Shown here one piece after another: positions 14,548 to 24,271 of a stretch of DNA of 28,006 nucleotides. This DNA comes from Buchnera aphidicola (Lipaphis pseudobrassicae) (GTDB lineage: Bacteria > Pseudomonadota > Gammaproteobacteria > Enterobacterales > Enterobacteriaceae). The number at the start of each line of letters is the position of its first letter. Position 1 is the stretch's first letter. The notes beneath the pieces were generated by a model. The model did not search any database, was not told where the DNA came from, and worked only from the letters and a program-made list of their open reading frames with translations. Made by a program: the position numbers and the translations under genes. The DNA is taken from contig NZ_CP034870.1 of NCBI RefSeq assembly GCF_005081185.1, forward strand, positions 1 through 28,006, in the 5' to 3' direction.

Positions 14548-14892
14548 GTGATTAATTATTTTTTTAAAAAAGAATTACGATTGTTAACTTCTTCAAATTT
14601 TCAATACGTTTTCAGCAAGCCTTCTAAAAAAAATACTGGAGAAATAATTATTTTAGGTCGTTTAAATTTATTAGGATACCCTAGATTAGGTTTAAGTGTT
14701 TCCCGTAAAAATATTAAATATGCTCATGATAGAAATTTAATTAAGCGATTAATTCGAGAAACTTTTCGTTTATTACAACATCAACTTACTTCTATGGATT
14801 TTATAGTTCTAATAAAAAAAAACATCCTTTATTTAAGAAACAAAAAAATAATAGATACTTTAAAATTGTTATGGTCATATTATTTTCAATAA
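14548..14892 (+). CDS. rnpA: Ribonuclease P protein component
   Basis: RnpA is the protein cofactor of RNase P, the ribozyme that trims 5' leaders from tRNA precursors; the catalytic RNA (rnpB) is not in this window. The product is 114 residues (E. coli 119). KKELRLLTSSNFQYVF opens the protein, GRLNLLGYPRLGLSVSRKNIKYAHDRN follows, and the RNR-type RNA-binding motif is RNLIKRLIRETFR at residues 62-74. The start is GTG 14548, 13 bp after the rpmH stop, giving MINYFFKKELR, in register with the E. coli N-terminus. In E. coli yidD overlaps or abuts the end of rnpA; here 201 bp of non-coding A+T-rich sequence follow, so yidD has been lost. Confidence 0.96.
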   Translation: MINYFFKKELRLLTSSNFQYVFSKPSKKNTGEIIILGRLNLLGYPRLGLSVSRKNIKYAHDRNLIKRLIRETFRLLQHQLTSMDFIVLIKKNILYLRNKKIIDTLKLLWSYYFQ

Positions 14893-14906
14893 CGTTTAAA
14901 ACGTTA
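14890..14906. repeat. Perfect palindrome over the rnpA stop codon
   Basis: TAACGTTT-A-AAACGTTA is an 8-bp inverted repeat around one base, starting at the rnpA stop codon. The arms are too close to form a hairpin without losing pairs, and no T-run follows, so it is not a convincing terminator. Confidence 0.6.
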
Positions 14907-15093
14907 ATTAAACATATTTTAAAATCAACAAAATTAATTTTTTAAAAAATTCATATTTTTTACATAATTTTAACGATTTATTTGCTTGATTTTACTGAAA
15001 GTATTATTTTATTTCTTTATGACAATATTCGTTAAAAATAAGTAGAAATAATTATTTACCTTTAAATATTAAAGATACAAGTGAACACTAATT

Positions 15094-16692
15094 ATGGAAG
15101 TACAACGTAATTTTTTTATTTTTGCTTTTTTATTTGTTTCGTTTTTACTTTGGCAAGCATGGAAGAGTCAATTATTTTTAAGCAATAATACAAATGAAAA
15201 AACAGGTTCAACATTAAATTTTATTGAGACACAAAAAGATAAAAATCAAATTTTTATAAAAAACGACGTAATTAGTTTAGTGGTAAATATGTATGGAGGA
15301 GATATAGAAGAAGCTAATTTACTTGCATATAAAGATCAACTACACTCATCTAAACCTTTAAAGTTACTTGAAACTACATCTGATTTTGTTTACCAAGTTC
15401 AAAGTGGATTGATTGGTAAAGATGGATCAGATAGTTTAATTAATAACACTAGACCAATGTATATTGCAAAAAAAAAATTTTTTGTGCTAGAAGATTCTCA
15501 AAAAGAATTACGTGTCCCAATAAAATGGATTAATAAAAATGGTATAATTTATACAAAAACTTTTATTCTTAAACCTAAAAGATATGATATTCAAGTAGAA
15601 TATGACATTTTTAATCCAACTAAAGATATATTAGAAATGAATATGTTTGGTCAAATTAAACAAACAATAAATTTACCAAAAAATCGTAATTTATATAGTA
15701 AAAATTTTGCTCTCCAAACTTTTCGTGGTGCTGCTTATTCAACTATTAATAATAAATACGAGAAATATGAATTTGATTCAATTTCTCATCATAAAAATCT
15801 ACATATTCTTACAAAGAATGGTTGGATTGCAATGTTGCAACAATATTTCGCTGTTGCTTGGATACCTAATGATAATATAATAGGTGAAAATACAATATAT
15901 ACCTCTAGTATAGATCACGGAGTTGCTGTAATTGGTTATAAATCTCCTGCCTTTTATATTTTACCTTATTCAAGTTCTTGTATAAAATCAAAATTATGGA
16001 TTGGTCCTGAAATACAAAAAGAAATGAAATTAGTTGCTCCCAATTTAGATTTAACCGTAGATTACGGTTGGCTTTGGTTTTTATCACAACCATTGTTTCA
16101 ATTATTAACTGTTTTATATAACATCATAGGAAACTGGGGATTTTCTATTATCGCAATTACTTTTCTTATGAAAGCTATAACTTATCCTTTAACAAAAGCA
16201 CAATATGTTTCAATGATAAAAATGCGTACACTACAACCTAAAATTAAAGAAATAAAAGAAAGTTTTAAAAATGACAAAAAACGCATTAGTCAAGAAATAA
16301 TAGCTTTGTATAAAAAAGAAAAAATAAATCCATTAGGTGGGCTTTTTCCTATTTTTATTCAAATGCCAATTTTTTTGTCTCTTTATTATATGCTTATTGG
16401 TTCAGTAGAATTACGTCATGCTCCATTTTTATTATGGATTAGTGATTTATCTAGTCAAGATCCATATTATGTATTACCGATAATAATGGGTTTGACAATG
16501 TTTGTGATTCAAAAAACATCATCGACTAGCAACATTACTGATCCTATTCAAAAAAAGATTATGAATTTTATGCCCGTTATTTTTACAATATTTTTTTTAT
16601 GGTTTCCTTCAGGTTTAGTTTTATATTATATTGTTAGTAATATAGTCACAATTATACAGCAAAAATTTATTTTTTCTAATTTAAAACAATAA
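15094..16692 (+). CDS. yidC: Membrane protein insertase YidC
   Basis: YidC inserts and folds inner-membrane proteins, alone or with SecYEG; Fo subunits a and c are classical clients. The product is 532 residues (E. coli 548). It has an N-terminal membrane helix (about 6-22), a large periplasmic beta domain (to about 320) and five C-terminal helices including GNWGFSIIAITFL and FPSGLVLYYIVSNIVTIIQQ. Two differences from E. coli stand out. The groove arginine (Arg366 in E. coli) aligns with Lys360 (codon 16171-16173) in FLMKAITYPLTKAQY. The basic C-terminal tail is missing, the protein ending IFSNLKQ. ATG 15094 matches the family start; its ribosome-binding site is weak. yidD is absent upstream and mnmE follows after 86 bp. 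Confidence 0.97.
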   Translation: MEVQRNFFIFAFLFVSFLLWQAWKSQLFLSNNTNEKTGSTLNFIETQKDKNQIFIKNDVISLVVNMYGGDIEEANLLAYKDQLHSSKPLKLLETTSDFVYQVQSGLIGKDGSDSLINNTRPMYIAKKKFFVLEDSQKELRVPIKWINKNGIIYTKTFILKPKRYDIQVEYDIFNPTKDILEMNMFGQIKQTINLPKNRNLYSKNFALQTFRGAAYSTINNKYEKYEFDSISHHKNLHILTKNGWIAMLQQYFAVAWIPNDNIIGENTIYTSSIDHGVAVIGYKSPAFYILPYSSSCIKSKLWIGPEIQKEMKLVAPNLDLTVDYGWLWFLSQPLFQLLTVLYNIIGNWGFSIIAITFLMKAITYPLTKAQYVSMIKMRTLQPKIKEIKESFKNDKKRISQEIIALYKKEKINPLGGLFPIFIQMPIFLSLYYMLIGSVELRHAPFLLWISDLSSQDPYYVLPIIMGLTMFVIQKTSSTSNITDPIQKKIMNFMPVIFTIFFLWFPSGLVLYYIVSNIVTIIQQKFIFSNLKQ

Positions 16693-16778
16693 TTAAATAG
16701 TTATAGTAAAAGTCTTTTGAATTTTATATAAAAATATAAGTTCTTAATTTTTTAATATTTACATTAAGAAAACATTTT

Positions 16779-18137
16779 ATGATTTACAATGAAACGATTG
16801 TTGCACAAGTCACTTATCCTGGAAAAAGCGCTGTTGGAATAATAAGGGTATCTGGTTCTCAAGCAAAAAAAATTGCTATAGAAATATTAGGTAAAATACC
16901 CCGTGCAAGATTTGCTACTTATTCAAAATTTTTAAATCAAGAAAAAAAAATATTAGATAAAGGTATATCTTTATGGTTTCCTGCTCCTTATTCATTTACA
17001 GGTGAAGATGTATTAGAATTACAAGGACATGGTAGTCCATTAATTATGGACCTATTAATTAAAAGAATTGTTTCTATTAAATATACTAGAATTGCTAAAC
17101 CTGGTGAATTTTCTGAACGTGCATTTTTAAATGGGAAAATAGATTTGATCCAAGCAGAAGCTATAGATGATTTGATTAATTCAGAAACAGAGTTATCTGC
17201 TCGTGCATCATTAAATTCGTTACAAGGAGATTTTTCTTTTTTTATTCAAGAATTAATGAATATAATTATTGAATTTCGTGTAAATTTAGAATCTAGTATA
17301 GATTTTGTAGAAGATAGAATTGATATTAATTTTGAAAGTTTTATTCATAAAAAGTTTAGAGAATTACATAATAAATTTAATAAAATTAAAAAAGCTACCT
17401 CAGAAGGAACATTATTAAGAGAAGGAAAAAAAATAGTAATTGTAGGTCTTCCAAATGCAGGAAAATCCAGTTTATTAAATACTTTATCGTGCTCTGATAG
17501 AGCAATAGTAACAAATATTCCAGGCACTACAAGAGATTTACTTTATGAGTATGTTAATATTAATAACGTTTCATGCAAACTAATTGATACTGCTGGTTTT
17601 CGTGAAACACAAAATAAAATAGAACGTATTGGAATCTCCCGAACATGGGATACAATTAAAACATCTGATCATATTCTGTTTGTTATTGATAAAACAATGA
17701 GTGAATTACAACGACAAAAAATATGTGATGATTTTATAAGAAATGTAACTAAAAATGTGCAAGTTACTTTCGTGTTAAACAAAAATGATTTAGTAAAAGA
17801 TACATTTGGTATTAAAAAAATAAATGGATTATATTTTATTAGTGTTTCTGCGTATACAGGTCAAGGTATTGATATATTACGTGATCACATTGTAAAACTC
17901 GACAGTTATAGTAGTAAAGAAGGTGTTTTTATTGCTCGTAGACGTCATATTATTCAAATTGAATTAGCATATAAAGAATTTTTACATGCTGAAAAACATT
18001 GGTTATTATTTAAGAATATTGAGTTATTAGCTGAATCACTGAGTTTAATCAATAGATATTTAGGAGAAATAATAGGTAAATTTAATTCAGATGATTTATT
18101 AAAGAATATTTTTTCTACTTTTTGTATTGGAAAATAG
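16779..18137 (+). CDS. mnmE: tRNA modification GTPase MnmE (TrmE)
   Basis: MnmE is the GTPase and tetrahydrofolate-binding partner of MnmG in wobble-uridine modification. The product is 452 residues (E. coli 454). The N-terminal folate-binding domain (about 1-118) shows [12 protein letters not shown] and [13 protein letters not shown]. The inserted G domain has the P-loop GLPNAGKS (223-230), the K-loop/G2 segment NIPGTTRD (246-253), DTAGFRE (270-276) and NKND (about 335-338). The protein ends in the family-typical FCIGK with its C-terminal cysteine. It follows yidC as in E. coli. Its stop lies 17 bp before the 3' end of the oppositely oriented tRNA-Phe gene, so read-through would make antisense RNA to that tRNA. 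Confidence 0.97.
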   Translation: MIYNETIVAQVTYPGKSAVGIIRVSGSQAKKIAIEILGKIPRARFATYSKFLNQEKKILDKGISLWFPAPYSFTGEDVLELQGHGSPLIMDLLIKRIVSIKYTRIAKPGEFSERAFLNGKIDLIQAEAIDDLINSETELSARASLNSLQGDFSFFIQELMNIIIEFRVNLESSIDFVEDRIDINFESFIHKKFRELHNKFNKIKKATSEGTLLREGKKIVIVGLPNAGKSSLLNTLSCSDRAIVTNIPGTTRDLLYEYVNINNVSCKLIDTAGFRETQNKIERIGISRTWDTIKTSDHILFVIDKTMSELQRQKICDDFIRNVTKNVQVTFVLNKNDLVKDTFGIKKINGLYFISVSAYTGQGIDILRDHIVKLDSYSSKEGVFIARRRHIIQIELAYKEFLHAEKHWLLFKNIELLAESLSLINRYLGEIIGKFNSDDLLKNIFSTFCIGK

Positions 18138-18154
18138 AATTAAAATTTGTAATA

Positions 18155-18227
18155 TGCCCGGAGGCGGAATTGAACCACCGACACGGGGATTTTCAGTCCC
18201 CTGCTCTACCAACTGAGCTATCCGGGC
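18155..18227 (-). tRNA. pheT: tRNA-Phe (anticodon GAA), CCA not encoded
   Basis: Read on the minus strand, the 73 bases start GCCCGGA and fold as a full cloverleaf. The acceptor stem is GCCCGGA/TCCGGGC, the D arm contains GCTCAGTTGGTAGAGC, the anticodon stem is GGGGA/TCCCC with loop CTGAAAA (anticodon GAA), and the T arm contains GGTTCAATTCC. It is nearly identical to E. coli tRNA-Phe. The discriminator A at 18155 is followed by TAT rather than CCA, so the CCA end must be added after transcription. The gene name (pheT or pheU/pheV in E. coli) is uncertain; the amino-acid identity is not. Confidence 0.96.
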
Positions 18228-18244
18228 TTATTTTGTTCAATTAT

Positions 18245-18274
18245 ATTTAATCATCAAACATAAAACATTGTCAA
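18245..18274 (-). promoter_or_regulatory. Candidate promoter of tRNA-Phe
   Basis: On the minus strand a perfect -35 TTGACA (18274-18269) precedes TTAAAT (18250-18245) with an 18-bp spacer. The 5' end of the tRNA (18227) lies 18 bp beyond. A TATAAT at 18245-18240 is a better hexamer, but its 23-bp spacing is too long. Confidence 0.45.
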
Positions 18275-18300
18275 TATTTTTTTTTGTTTCTCTAATAATT

Positions 18301-18348
18301 ATTTATATTTTTAAAGAATATATTTAAAGATAAAATATAAATTTTTTT
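18301..18348 (+). terminator. A/T-only terminator-like hairpin between tRNA-Phe and groES
   Basis: ATTTATATTTT (18301-18311) and AAAATATAAAT (18332-18342) are exact reverse complements around a 20-nt loop, followed by six Ts (18343-18348). It points along the plus strand, just before the groES heat-shock promoter. It could stop read-through from yidC-mnmE. The stem has no G-C pair, so strength is doubtful. Confidence 0.35.
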
Positions 18349-18377
18349 AATAAAAATATAAAAAAATAATGTTTGCC

Positions 18378-18404
18378 CTTGAAAGTTTTAATAAAGATCC
18401 ATAT
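18378..18404 (+). promoter_or_regulatory. Sigma-32 heat-shock promoter of groESL
   Basis: CCCTTGAAA (CTTGAAA at 18378-18384) matches the sigma-32 -35 consensus CTTGAAA exactly. ATCCATAT (18397-18404) matches 6 of 8 positions of the -10 consensus CCCCATNT. From TTGAA to the -10 there are 13 bp, the same spacing as in the E. coli groE promoter as I recall it. The predicted start near 18411 gives a leader of about 80 nt before groES. The sigma-32 gene, rpoH, is at 25583 in this window. Confidence 0.8.
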
Positions 18405-18491
18405 ATTTATATTAGTAAGATATTATAAATTATTATAAGATAATAAATTGTAAAGTAATTAAGTAAGATTGTTCACAGGAGTATTCTTAAT

Positions 18492-18785
18492 ATGAAAATT
18501 CGTCCGTTACATGATCGTGTGCTAGTGAAGCGTAAAGAAGTTGAATCAAAATCTGCTGGCGGAATTGTGTTAACAGGTTCTGCTGCAGGAAAATCTACTA
18601 GAGGTACGGTAACAGCTGTTGGTAAGGGTCGTGTTTTAGATAATGGAGAAATTAAGCCATTAGATGTCAAAGTAGGTGATGTTGTTATTTTTAATGAAGG
18701 ATATGGTGCAAAGACAGAAAAAATTGATAATGAAGAATTATTAATTTTAACTGAAAGTGATATTTTAGCAATTGTTGAAGAGTAA
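18492..18785 (+). CDS. groES: Co-chaperonin GroES
   Basis: GroES is the seven-fold lid of the GroEL folding chamber in the cytosol. The product is 97 residues, as in E. coli. It opens [14 protein letters not shown]. The mobile loop that binds GroEL is [16 protein letters not shown] (about residues 20-35, with the contact tripeptide IVL at 25-27), and the second half has [17 protein letters not shown] 18492 follows AGGAG at 18477-18481, one of the best ribosome-binding sites in the window, and the gene uses more G and C than its neighbours, in line with high expression. First gene of groES-groEL behind a sigma-32 promoter. The complement yields a spurious minus-strand frame that I leave out. 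Confidence 0.99.
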   Translation: MKIRPLHDRVLVKRKEVESKSAGGIVLTGSAAGKSTRGTVTAVGKGRVLDNGEIKPLDVKVGDVVIFNEGYGAKTEKIDNEELLILTESDILAIVEE

Positions 18786-18808
18786 ACTAAGTAAAAAAAC
18801 TAAGTAAA
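18784..18808. repeat. 12-bp direct repeat in the groES-groEL spacer
   Basis: AAACTAAGTAAA occurs at 18784-18795 and again at 18797-18808, one base apart, starting within the groES stop codon. It looks like a 13-bp tandem duplication in the 68-bp spacer. Confidence 0.8.
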
Positions 18809-18841
18809 CTATACTCTATATCCATTAAAAAAATTATTTAA

Positions 18842-20519
<1,678 letters not shown>

Positions 20520-20551
20520 ATCTAATTTTATTAAAATTATTTAAATGATTG

Positions 20552-20588
20552 CTTTCCTCAGATTTAACTACACTGAGGAAAGTTTTTT
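20552..20588 (+). terminator. Strong intrinsic terminator of groESL
   Basis: CTTTCCTCAG (20552-20561) and CTGAGGAAAG (20573-20582) form a perfect 10-bp stem with five G-C pairs around an 11-nt loop, followed by six Ts (20583-20588). It is the most canonical terminator in the window. Confidence 0.92.
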
Positions 20589-20597
20589 CTTAAATAG

Positions 20598-20619
20598 ATT
20601 AAAATACTAAGATTTTAAT
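20598..20619. repeat. A/T stem-loop between groEL and epmB
   Basis: ATTAAAAT (20598-20605) and ATTTTAAT (20612-20619) are exact reverse complements around 6 nt. On the plus strand a run of Ts begins a few bases later (from 20624). It may be a back-up terminator for groESL; on the minus strand no T-run follows. Confidence 0.5.
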
Positions 20620-20634
20620 ATTATTTTTTTTCAT

Positions 20635-21639
20635 TCAAATAATTATTGATTTATTATCTTTAGAGCCAGTATCGTAAACTAGTCTAGGTACTAAATAACC
20701 AGAAATCATTTTCATTAAATTTTTCATAATAACTTTTGCTTTTTTATTTGAAACTAAAAAATGTTTCGTACCGATTGCTTTGTCTAAAATATGTAAATAA
20801 TACGGAAGAACGTTATTTTCAAATAAAATATTGCTTAATTTGGCTAAAATAATAGGATTATCATTAATATTTTTCAATAAAACACTTTGATTTAATAAGA
20901 TCGCACCTGATTTTTTTAATTTAAAAAGACTTTTACTTAATTCTTTGTTAATTTCTTGTGGATGATTAATATGAGTTACTAAAATAATTTTTATTCGTGA
21001 TTGAAAAAATATTTGACAAAGATCAAAAGTAATTCGACTGGGTATGACAACAGGTAATCTAGTATGTATTCTCAATCTTTTAATATGATTAATACTAGAT
21101 ATTAATTTAATTAGCCATATTAACTCGTGATCTTTTGCCATTAATGGATCGCCTCCCGACAAAATAACTTCATTTAGCTCTTTTTTATTTTTTATGTATT
21201 CAAGTGCTTGCATCCAATTTTTTTTTCCTCCTTGATTTATTTCATAAGGAAAATATTTTCGAAAACAGTATCTACAATGAATGGCACAGTTAGTTTTCAC
21301 TATTAATAATACTCTATCATGGTATTTATGAATTAAACCAGGTAAAATAATATTTTTTATTTCTTTTGTAGGGTCTTTTATATATTCTGAAGATTTTAAA
21401 AATTCTTGATTATTATTTATTACTTGTAAAAAAAGTGGATCTTTTGGATCATTTTTTTTCATTCTTGCAATAAAAGAATATGGAACACGAAATGAAAATT
21501 TTTTATTTTTTTTTAATGTAGAATATTGAATATGATTTTCTAGATTGAGAATTTTTAATAATTCTTTTGGATGGGTAATAGAGTTAGATAGTTCATGTAA
21601 CCAGTTATCTTTTTTGATTACACTATTTATTTTTTTCAT
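20635..21639 (-). CDS. epmB: EF-P beta-lysylation radical SAM enzyme EpmB (YjeK)
   Basis: EpmB is a lysine 2,3-aminomutase relative that turns (S)-alpha-lysine into (R)-beta-lysine, which EpmA attaches to EF-P. The product is 334 residues (E. coli 342). The radical SAM cluster motif CX3CX2C is CAIHCRYC, with cysteines at residues 118, 122 and 125. [14 protein letters not shown] follows and supplies SAM contacts, and the stretch [15 protein letters not shown] is family-typical. The N-terminal part [19 protein letters not shown] matches EpmB and not the longer catabolic aminomutases. The start (21639) lies 31 bp from the efp start on the other strand, so enzyme and substrate genes share a divergent control region. 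epmA is not in this window. Confidence 0.95.
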   Translation of the reverse strand: MKKINSVIKKDNWLHELSNSITHPKELLKILNLENHIQYSTLKKNKKFSFRVPYSFIARMKKNDPKDPLFLQVINNNQEFLKSSEYIKDPTKEIKNIILPGLIHKYHDRVLLIVKTNCAIHCRYCFRKYFPYEINQGGKKNWMQALEYIKNKKELNEVILSGGDPLMAKDHELIWLIKLISSINHIKRLRIHTRLPVVIPSRITFDLCQIFFQSRIKIILVTHINHPQEINKELSKSLFKLKKSGAILLNQSVLLKNINDNPIILAKLSNILFENNVLPYYLHILDKAIGTKHFLVSNKKAKVIMKNLMKMISGYLVPRLVYDTGSKDNKSIII

Positions 21640-21670
21640 TTCTATATATTTTGCAACGATAGAGGTTTAT

Positions 21671-22240
21671 ATGAGATTGTGTTATAGTAATAATTTTCGT
21701 TCTGGTTGTAAAATTATATTTGAAAATGAACCTTATTTAGTAGAATCTAGTGAATTTGTAAAACCTGGAAAAGGCCAGGCTTTTGTTCGTGTAAAATTAA
21801 GAAATTTTGGAACGAAACAACTTATAGAAAAAACTTTTAGATCTACGGATTTTTTACCAATAGCTGATATTGTAGAATACAAACTTTCTTATTTATACAA
21901 TGACGGTCAATTTTGGTATTTTATCCACGATAATACTTTTGAAGAATTATCAGTAGAAAAAAAAATTGTTGGTTCTAATAGAAAATGGTTATTAGAACAA
22001 GATCCTTGTACTGTTATTTTATGGAATAATCAACCAATTTCTATTACACCAAAAAATTTTGTGGAACTTCAGGTTTTAAATACAGAAGCAACTTTAAAAG
22101 GTGATACTATTAATAGTAATGTTACTAAATTAGCAACTTTAAATACAGGTGCGATTATAAGAGTACCTTTGTTTGTTCAAATTGGTTCATTAGTTAAAGT
22201 AGATACTCGATCTGGCGAATATGTCTGTAGAATTAAATAA
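21671..22240 (+). CDS. efp: Elongation factor P
   Basis: EF-P binds between the P and E sites of the ribosome and rescues stalling at consecutive prolines. The product is 189 residues (E. coli 188) with three beta-barrel domains. The modified loop [11 protein letters not shown] places the target lysine at Lys34, as in E. coli. The central block [11 protein letters not shown] and the C-terminal [26 protein letters not shown] are complete. ATG 21671 gives the family N-terminus [12 protein letters not shown] and follows AGAGG at 21661-21665. The frame stays open upstream to 21545, but that stretch is the complement of the epmB start and matches nothing, so I reject it. epmB, its modification enzyme, is divergent. 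Confidence 0.97.
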   Translation: MRLCYSNNFRSGCKIIFENEPYLVESSEFVKPGKGQAFVRVKLRNFGTKQLIEKTFRSTDFLPIADIVEYKLSYLYNDGQFWYFIHDNTFEELSVEKKIVGSNRKWLLEQDPCTVILWNNQPISITPKNFVELQVLNTEATLKGDTINSNVTKLATLNTGAIIRVPLFVQIGSLVKVDTRSGEYVCRIK

Positions 22241-22249
22241 TAGTAGTTT

Positions 22250-22273
22250 ATTTATAGATCCATAAATTATTTT
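22250..22273 (+). terminator. Weak A/T hairpin after efp
   Basis: ATTTAT (22250-22255) and ATAAAT (22262-22267) pair around AGATCC and are followed by TATTTT. It lies in the 32-bp gap between the convergent ends of efp and dnaC. It is short and has no G-C pair. Confidence 0.3.
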
Positions 22274-23013
22274 CAATACTCGTTTCCTTTAACATATTGT
22301 CTATAACTATCCCATTCAAATGTTAACCATAAACTATTTCCTAAACGCATTCTATCAATTACTCTTTCACCTAATAAATTTTTCATTCCTTGATGATCTA
22401 AATTGGATAACATTCCAGTAGATCGTTTAGATGATGATCGTCTATCAACTATTTGATTAATAATTACTTTTTCATAACGAGATTCAGTTTGCATTCCAAT
22501 TTCATCTATCATGAGTAAATCTACACTACTTAGATTATGTAATAAACTTTCTTCAGTAATATTACTAGTGCCACTAAATGTACCTTTCATATTCGACATT
22601 AAATCAGCTACAGTAACTAGTAAAATACTTTTTCCATGTAAAATTAAATAATTTCCTATAGCTGATGCTAAATGATTTTTACCTGTACCTGGTTTTCCTG
22701 AAAATATAAAACTGGCAATATTTTGGTTAAATTCTTCTGCATATTTTTTAGATGCTTTTAGAACTCTTTTTTGACCATCATGTTCAATTTTATAATTATC
22801 AAATGAACAGTTCATATATAATTCTCTAATTCCAGACCTTCCTAGAACACGTTGCATTCTCATTGCTTTATTTTCACGTAATATGGATTCAGAAGACAAT
22901 CTTCCTTGTTCTTGATTCCAAGCCAATAAATCTTCGTCATTATCAAATTTTGGTTTGATATTATTCGGCATAAGACGTTTAAGACGTTTAAAAAATTCAG
23001 TATGAAATGTCAT
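22273..23013 (-). CDS. dnaC: DNA helicase loader DnaC
   Basis: DnaC is the AAA+ ATPase that loads the DnaB helicase at the origin and at restarted forks. The product is 246 residues (E. coli 245) and aligns along its full length. The N-terminal DnaB-binding part shows LKRLMPNNIKPKF, and RENKAMRMQRVLGRSGIR follows. The P-loop is GKPGTGKNH (residues 106-114), Walker B is LLMIDEIG, and YEKVIINQIVDRRSSSKR and GERVIDRMRLGNSLW hold the sensor and arginine-finger region. The ATG overlaps the dnaT stop by one base (TAATG), so the two are probably coupled. It is the last gene of the rsmD-dnaT-dnaC minus-strand run and meets efp end to end. Confidence 0.97.
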   Translation of the reverse strand: MTFHTEFFKRLKRLMPNNIKPKFDNDEDLLAWNQEQGRLSSESILRENKAMRMQRVLGRSGIRELYMNCSFDNYKIEHDGQKRVLKASKKYAEEFNQNIASFIFSGKPGTGKNHLASAIGNYLILHGKSILLVTVADLMSNMKGTFSGTSNITEESLLHNLSSVDLLMIDEIGMQTESRYEKVIINQIVDRRSSSKRSTGMLSNLDHQGMKNLLGERVIDRMRLGNSLWLTFEWDSYRQYVKGNEY

Positions 23014-23507
23014 TATTTTCCTCTAAATCCACTTGGTATAGTTTGATCTGGTTGTGGTATATGAGTAATATCTCGTTTTTTTTTCGAAAATTTATTAATT
23101 GATCTACTTTTTTGTAAACTTTGAGCTAGTTTTTGTTGCCATTGTATATGATAAAAAAAACAACCTTCTGCTTCCCAATAAGAGATAAAAGACGCAAGTT
23201 CAGATGGTGATACTTCTGTATCTAACATTATACCCCATAATGCTGCCTGACGAATAAAATCTTTATCAGGAATCCATTTAGAATGCATAGAGAATTTTTT
23301 ATTTATGTTGTCTTTTTTTACATTTTTATATATAGAGTCATATTCAAGATCAAATATTTTTTTTAAAAAAAAAGGAGTTACTGCATAAAAAACAGGAACT
23401 TCGTTTTTTAAAATTATTAAGGAACCATTATTTGATTTTTCTAAAATTTGAATAGGATTTTTGCAAAATAAATCAAGTGTTGTATTTTGAGAAATTAAAA
23501 TTTTCAT
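23013..23507 (-). CDS. dnaT: Primosomal protein DnaT
   Basis: DnaT is a small primosome protein that, with PriA/PriB, hands DnaC-DnaB to a restarted fork. The product is 164 residues (E. coli 179). The N-terminal half is diverged but keeps FYAVTP (about residues 40-45). The conserved second half has PDKDFIRQAALWGI, ELASFISYWEAEG and HIQWQQKLAQSLQKSR, and the C-terminus ends PDQTIPSGFRGK. ATG 23507 follows AGAGGT. It lies 54 bp after rsmD and overlaps dnaC by one base. Whether priA and priB are kept cannot be seen here. Identification rests on the C-terminal half and the dnaC context. Confidence 0.95.
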   Translation of the reverse strand: MKILISQNTTLDLFCKNPIQILEKSNNGSLIILKNEVPVFYAVTPFFLKKIFDLEYDSIYKNVKKDNINKKFSMHSKWIPDKDFIRQAALWGIMLDTEVSPSELASFISYWEAEGCFFYHIQWQQKLAQSLQKSRSINKFSKKKRDITHIPQPDQTIPSGFRGK

Positions 23508-23561
23508 AAATGTTTTACCTCTGTAAATTACAAGATATTAGTAAAGATATTAATATCTATA

Positions 23562-24143
23562 TTATAGATTTGATATTTTAACGAAATAAAGATAGCATTC
23601 AATATTATTTGTTATTTTTTTTTTATATAAAATCCAATTTTTTGGTATAAAAATAGGTCTTTTTTTTTCTTTTTCAATATAAATAATAGATTGGCTTTTA
23701 ATCCATTTATTATTCTCTAATAAATTAATAGTTGATTCAATTAATCCTTTATAATAAGGTGGATCAATAAATATTATATCATATGGTTTTCCATTTTTTT
23801 TTAACCAATTTAAGGTGTTTGTATGTATTATTTCTGCATTGTATATATTTAATTTTTTGATGTTTTTTTTGAGGTTAATAATTGTTTTTTTGTTTATTTC
23901 TAAAAATGTTGAAAACGAAGCATAACGAGATATGGCTTCTATTCCTAAAGCGCCACTACCTGCAAAACAATCAAGACATCTAGAATTTTTAACATATTTA
24001 GATAACCATTCAAATAGTGTTTCTCGTATTTGATTCGTAGTAGGACGTAGATTAGAAATATTATTAAAAGATATTTTTCTTCCCTTAAATTTTCCAGAAA
24101 TAATATATACCTTTCCATGTTTTTGTAAGAAATAATTATGCAT
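23562..24143 (-). CDS. rsmD: 16S rRNA (guanine(966)-N(2))-methyltransferase RsmD
   Basis: RsmD (YhhF) methylates G966 of 16S rRNA in the small-subunit head, using S-adenosylmethionine. The product is 193 residues (E. coli 198). The N-terminal part has SGKFKGRKISF and NLRPTTNQIRETLFEWL. The SAM-binding motif I is CLDCFAGSGALGIEA with FAGSGALG at 60-67, and the catalytic motif IV is DPPY at 127-130. ATG 24143 gives a sensible N-terminus, though residues 1-10 are not conserved. It is divergent from ftsY, 128 bp apart, as in E. coli. Lys/Asn/Ile content is high but no motif is damaged. Confidence 0.95.
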   Translation of the reverse strand: MHNYFLQKHGKVYIISGKFKGRKISFNNISNLRPTTNQIRETLFEWLSKYVKNSRCLDCFAGSGALGIEAISRYASFSTFLEINKKTIINLKKNIKKLNIYNAEIIHTNTLNWLKKNGKPYDIIFIDPPYYKGLIESTINLLENNKWIKSQSIIYIEKEKKRPIFIPKNWILYKKKITNNIECYLYFVKISNL

Positions 24144-24271
24144 TTTTTAGATGATTTATCTTAATAGTATAATTTATTTTATAATTAATAATGATACAAA
24201 TAAATATTTTTTTAAAGATGTAAATAGTTCAAGAAACATGATTTTTATTTAGCAAATAAAAGGATGATAAA

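Noticed and set aside
21545..21670. Upstream extension of efp to a start at 21545
   Set aside because: The extra residues are the complement of the epmB 5' end and match nothing in EF-P; ATG 21671 has a ribosome-binding site and the family N-terminus.
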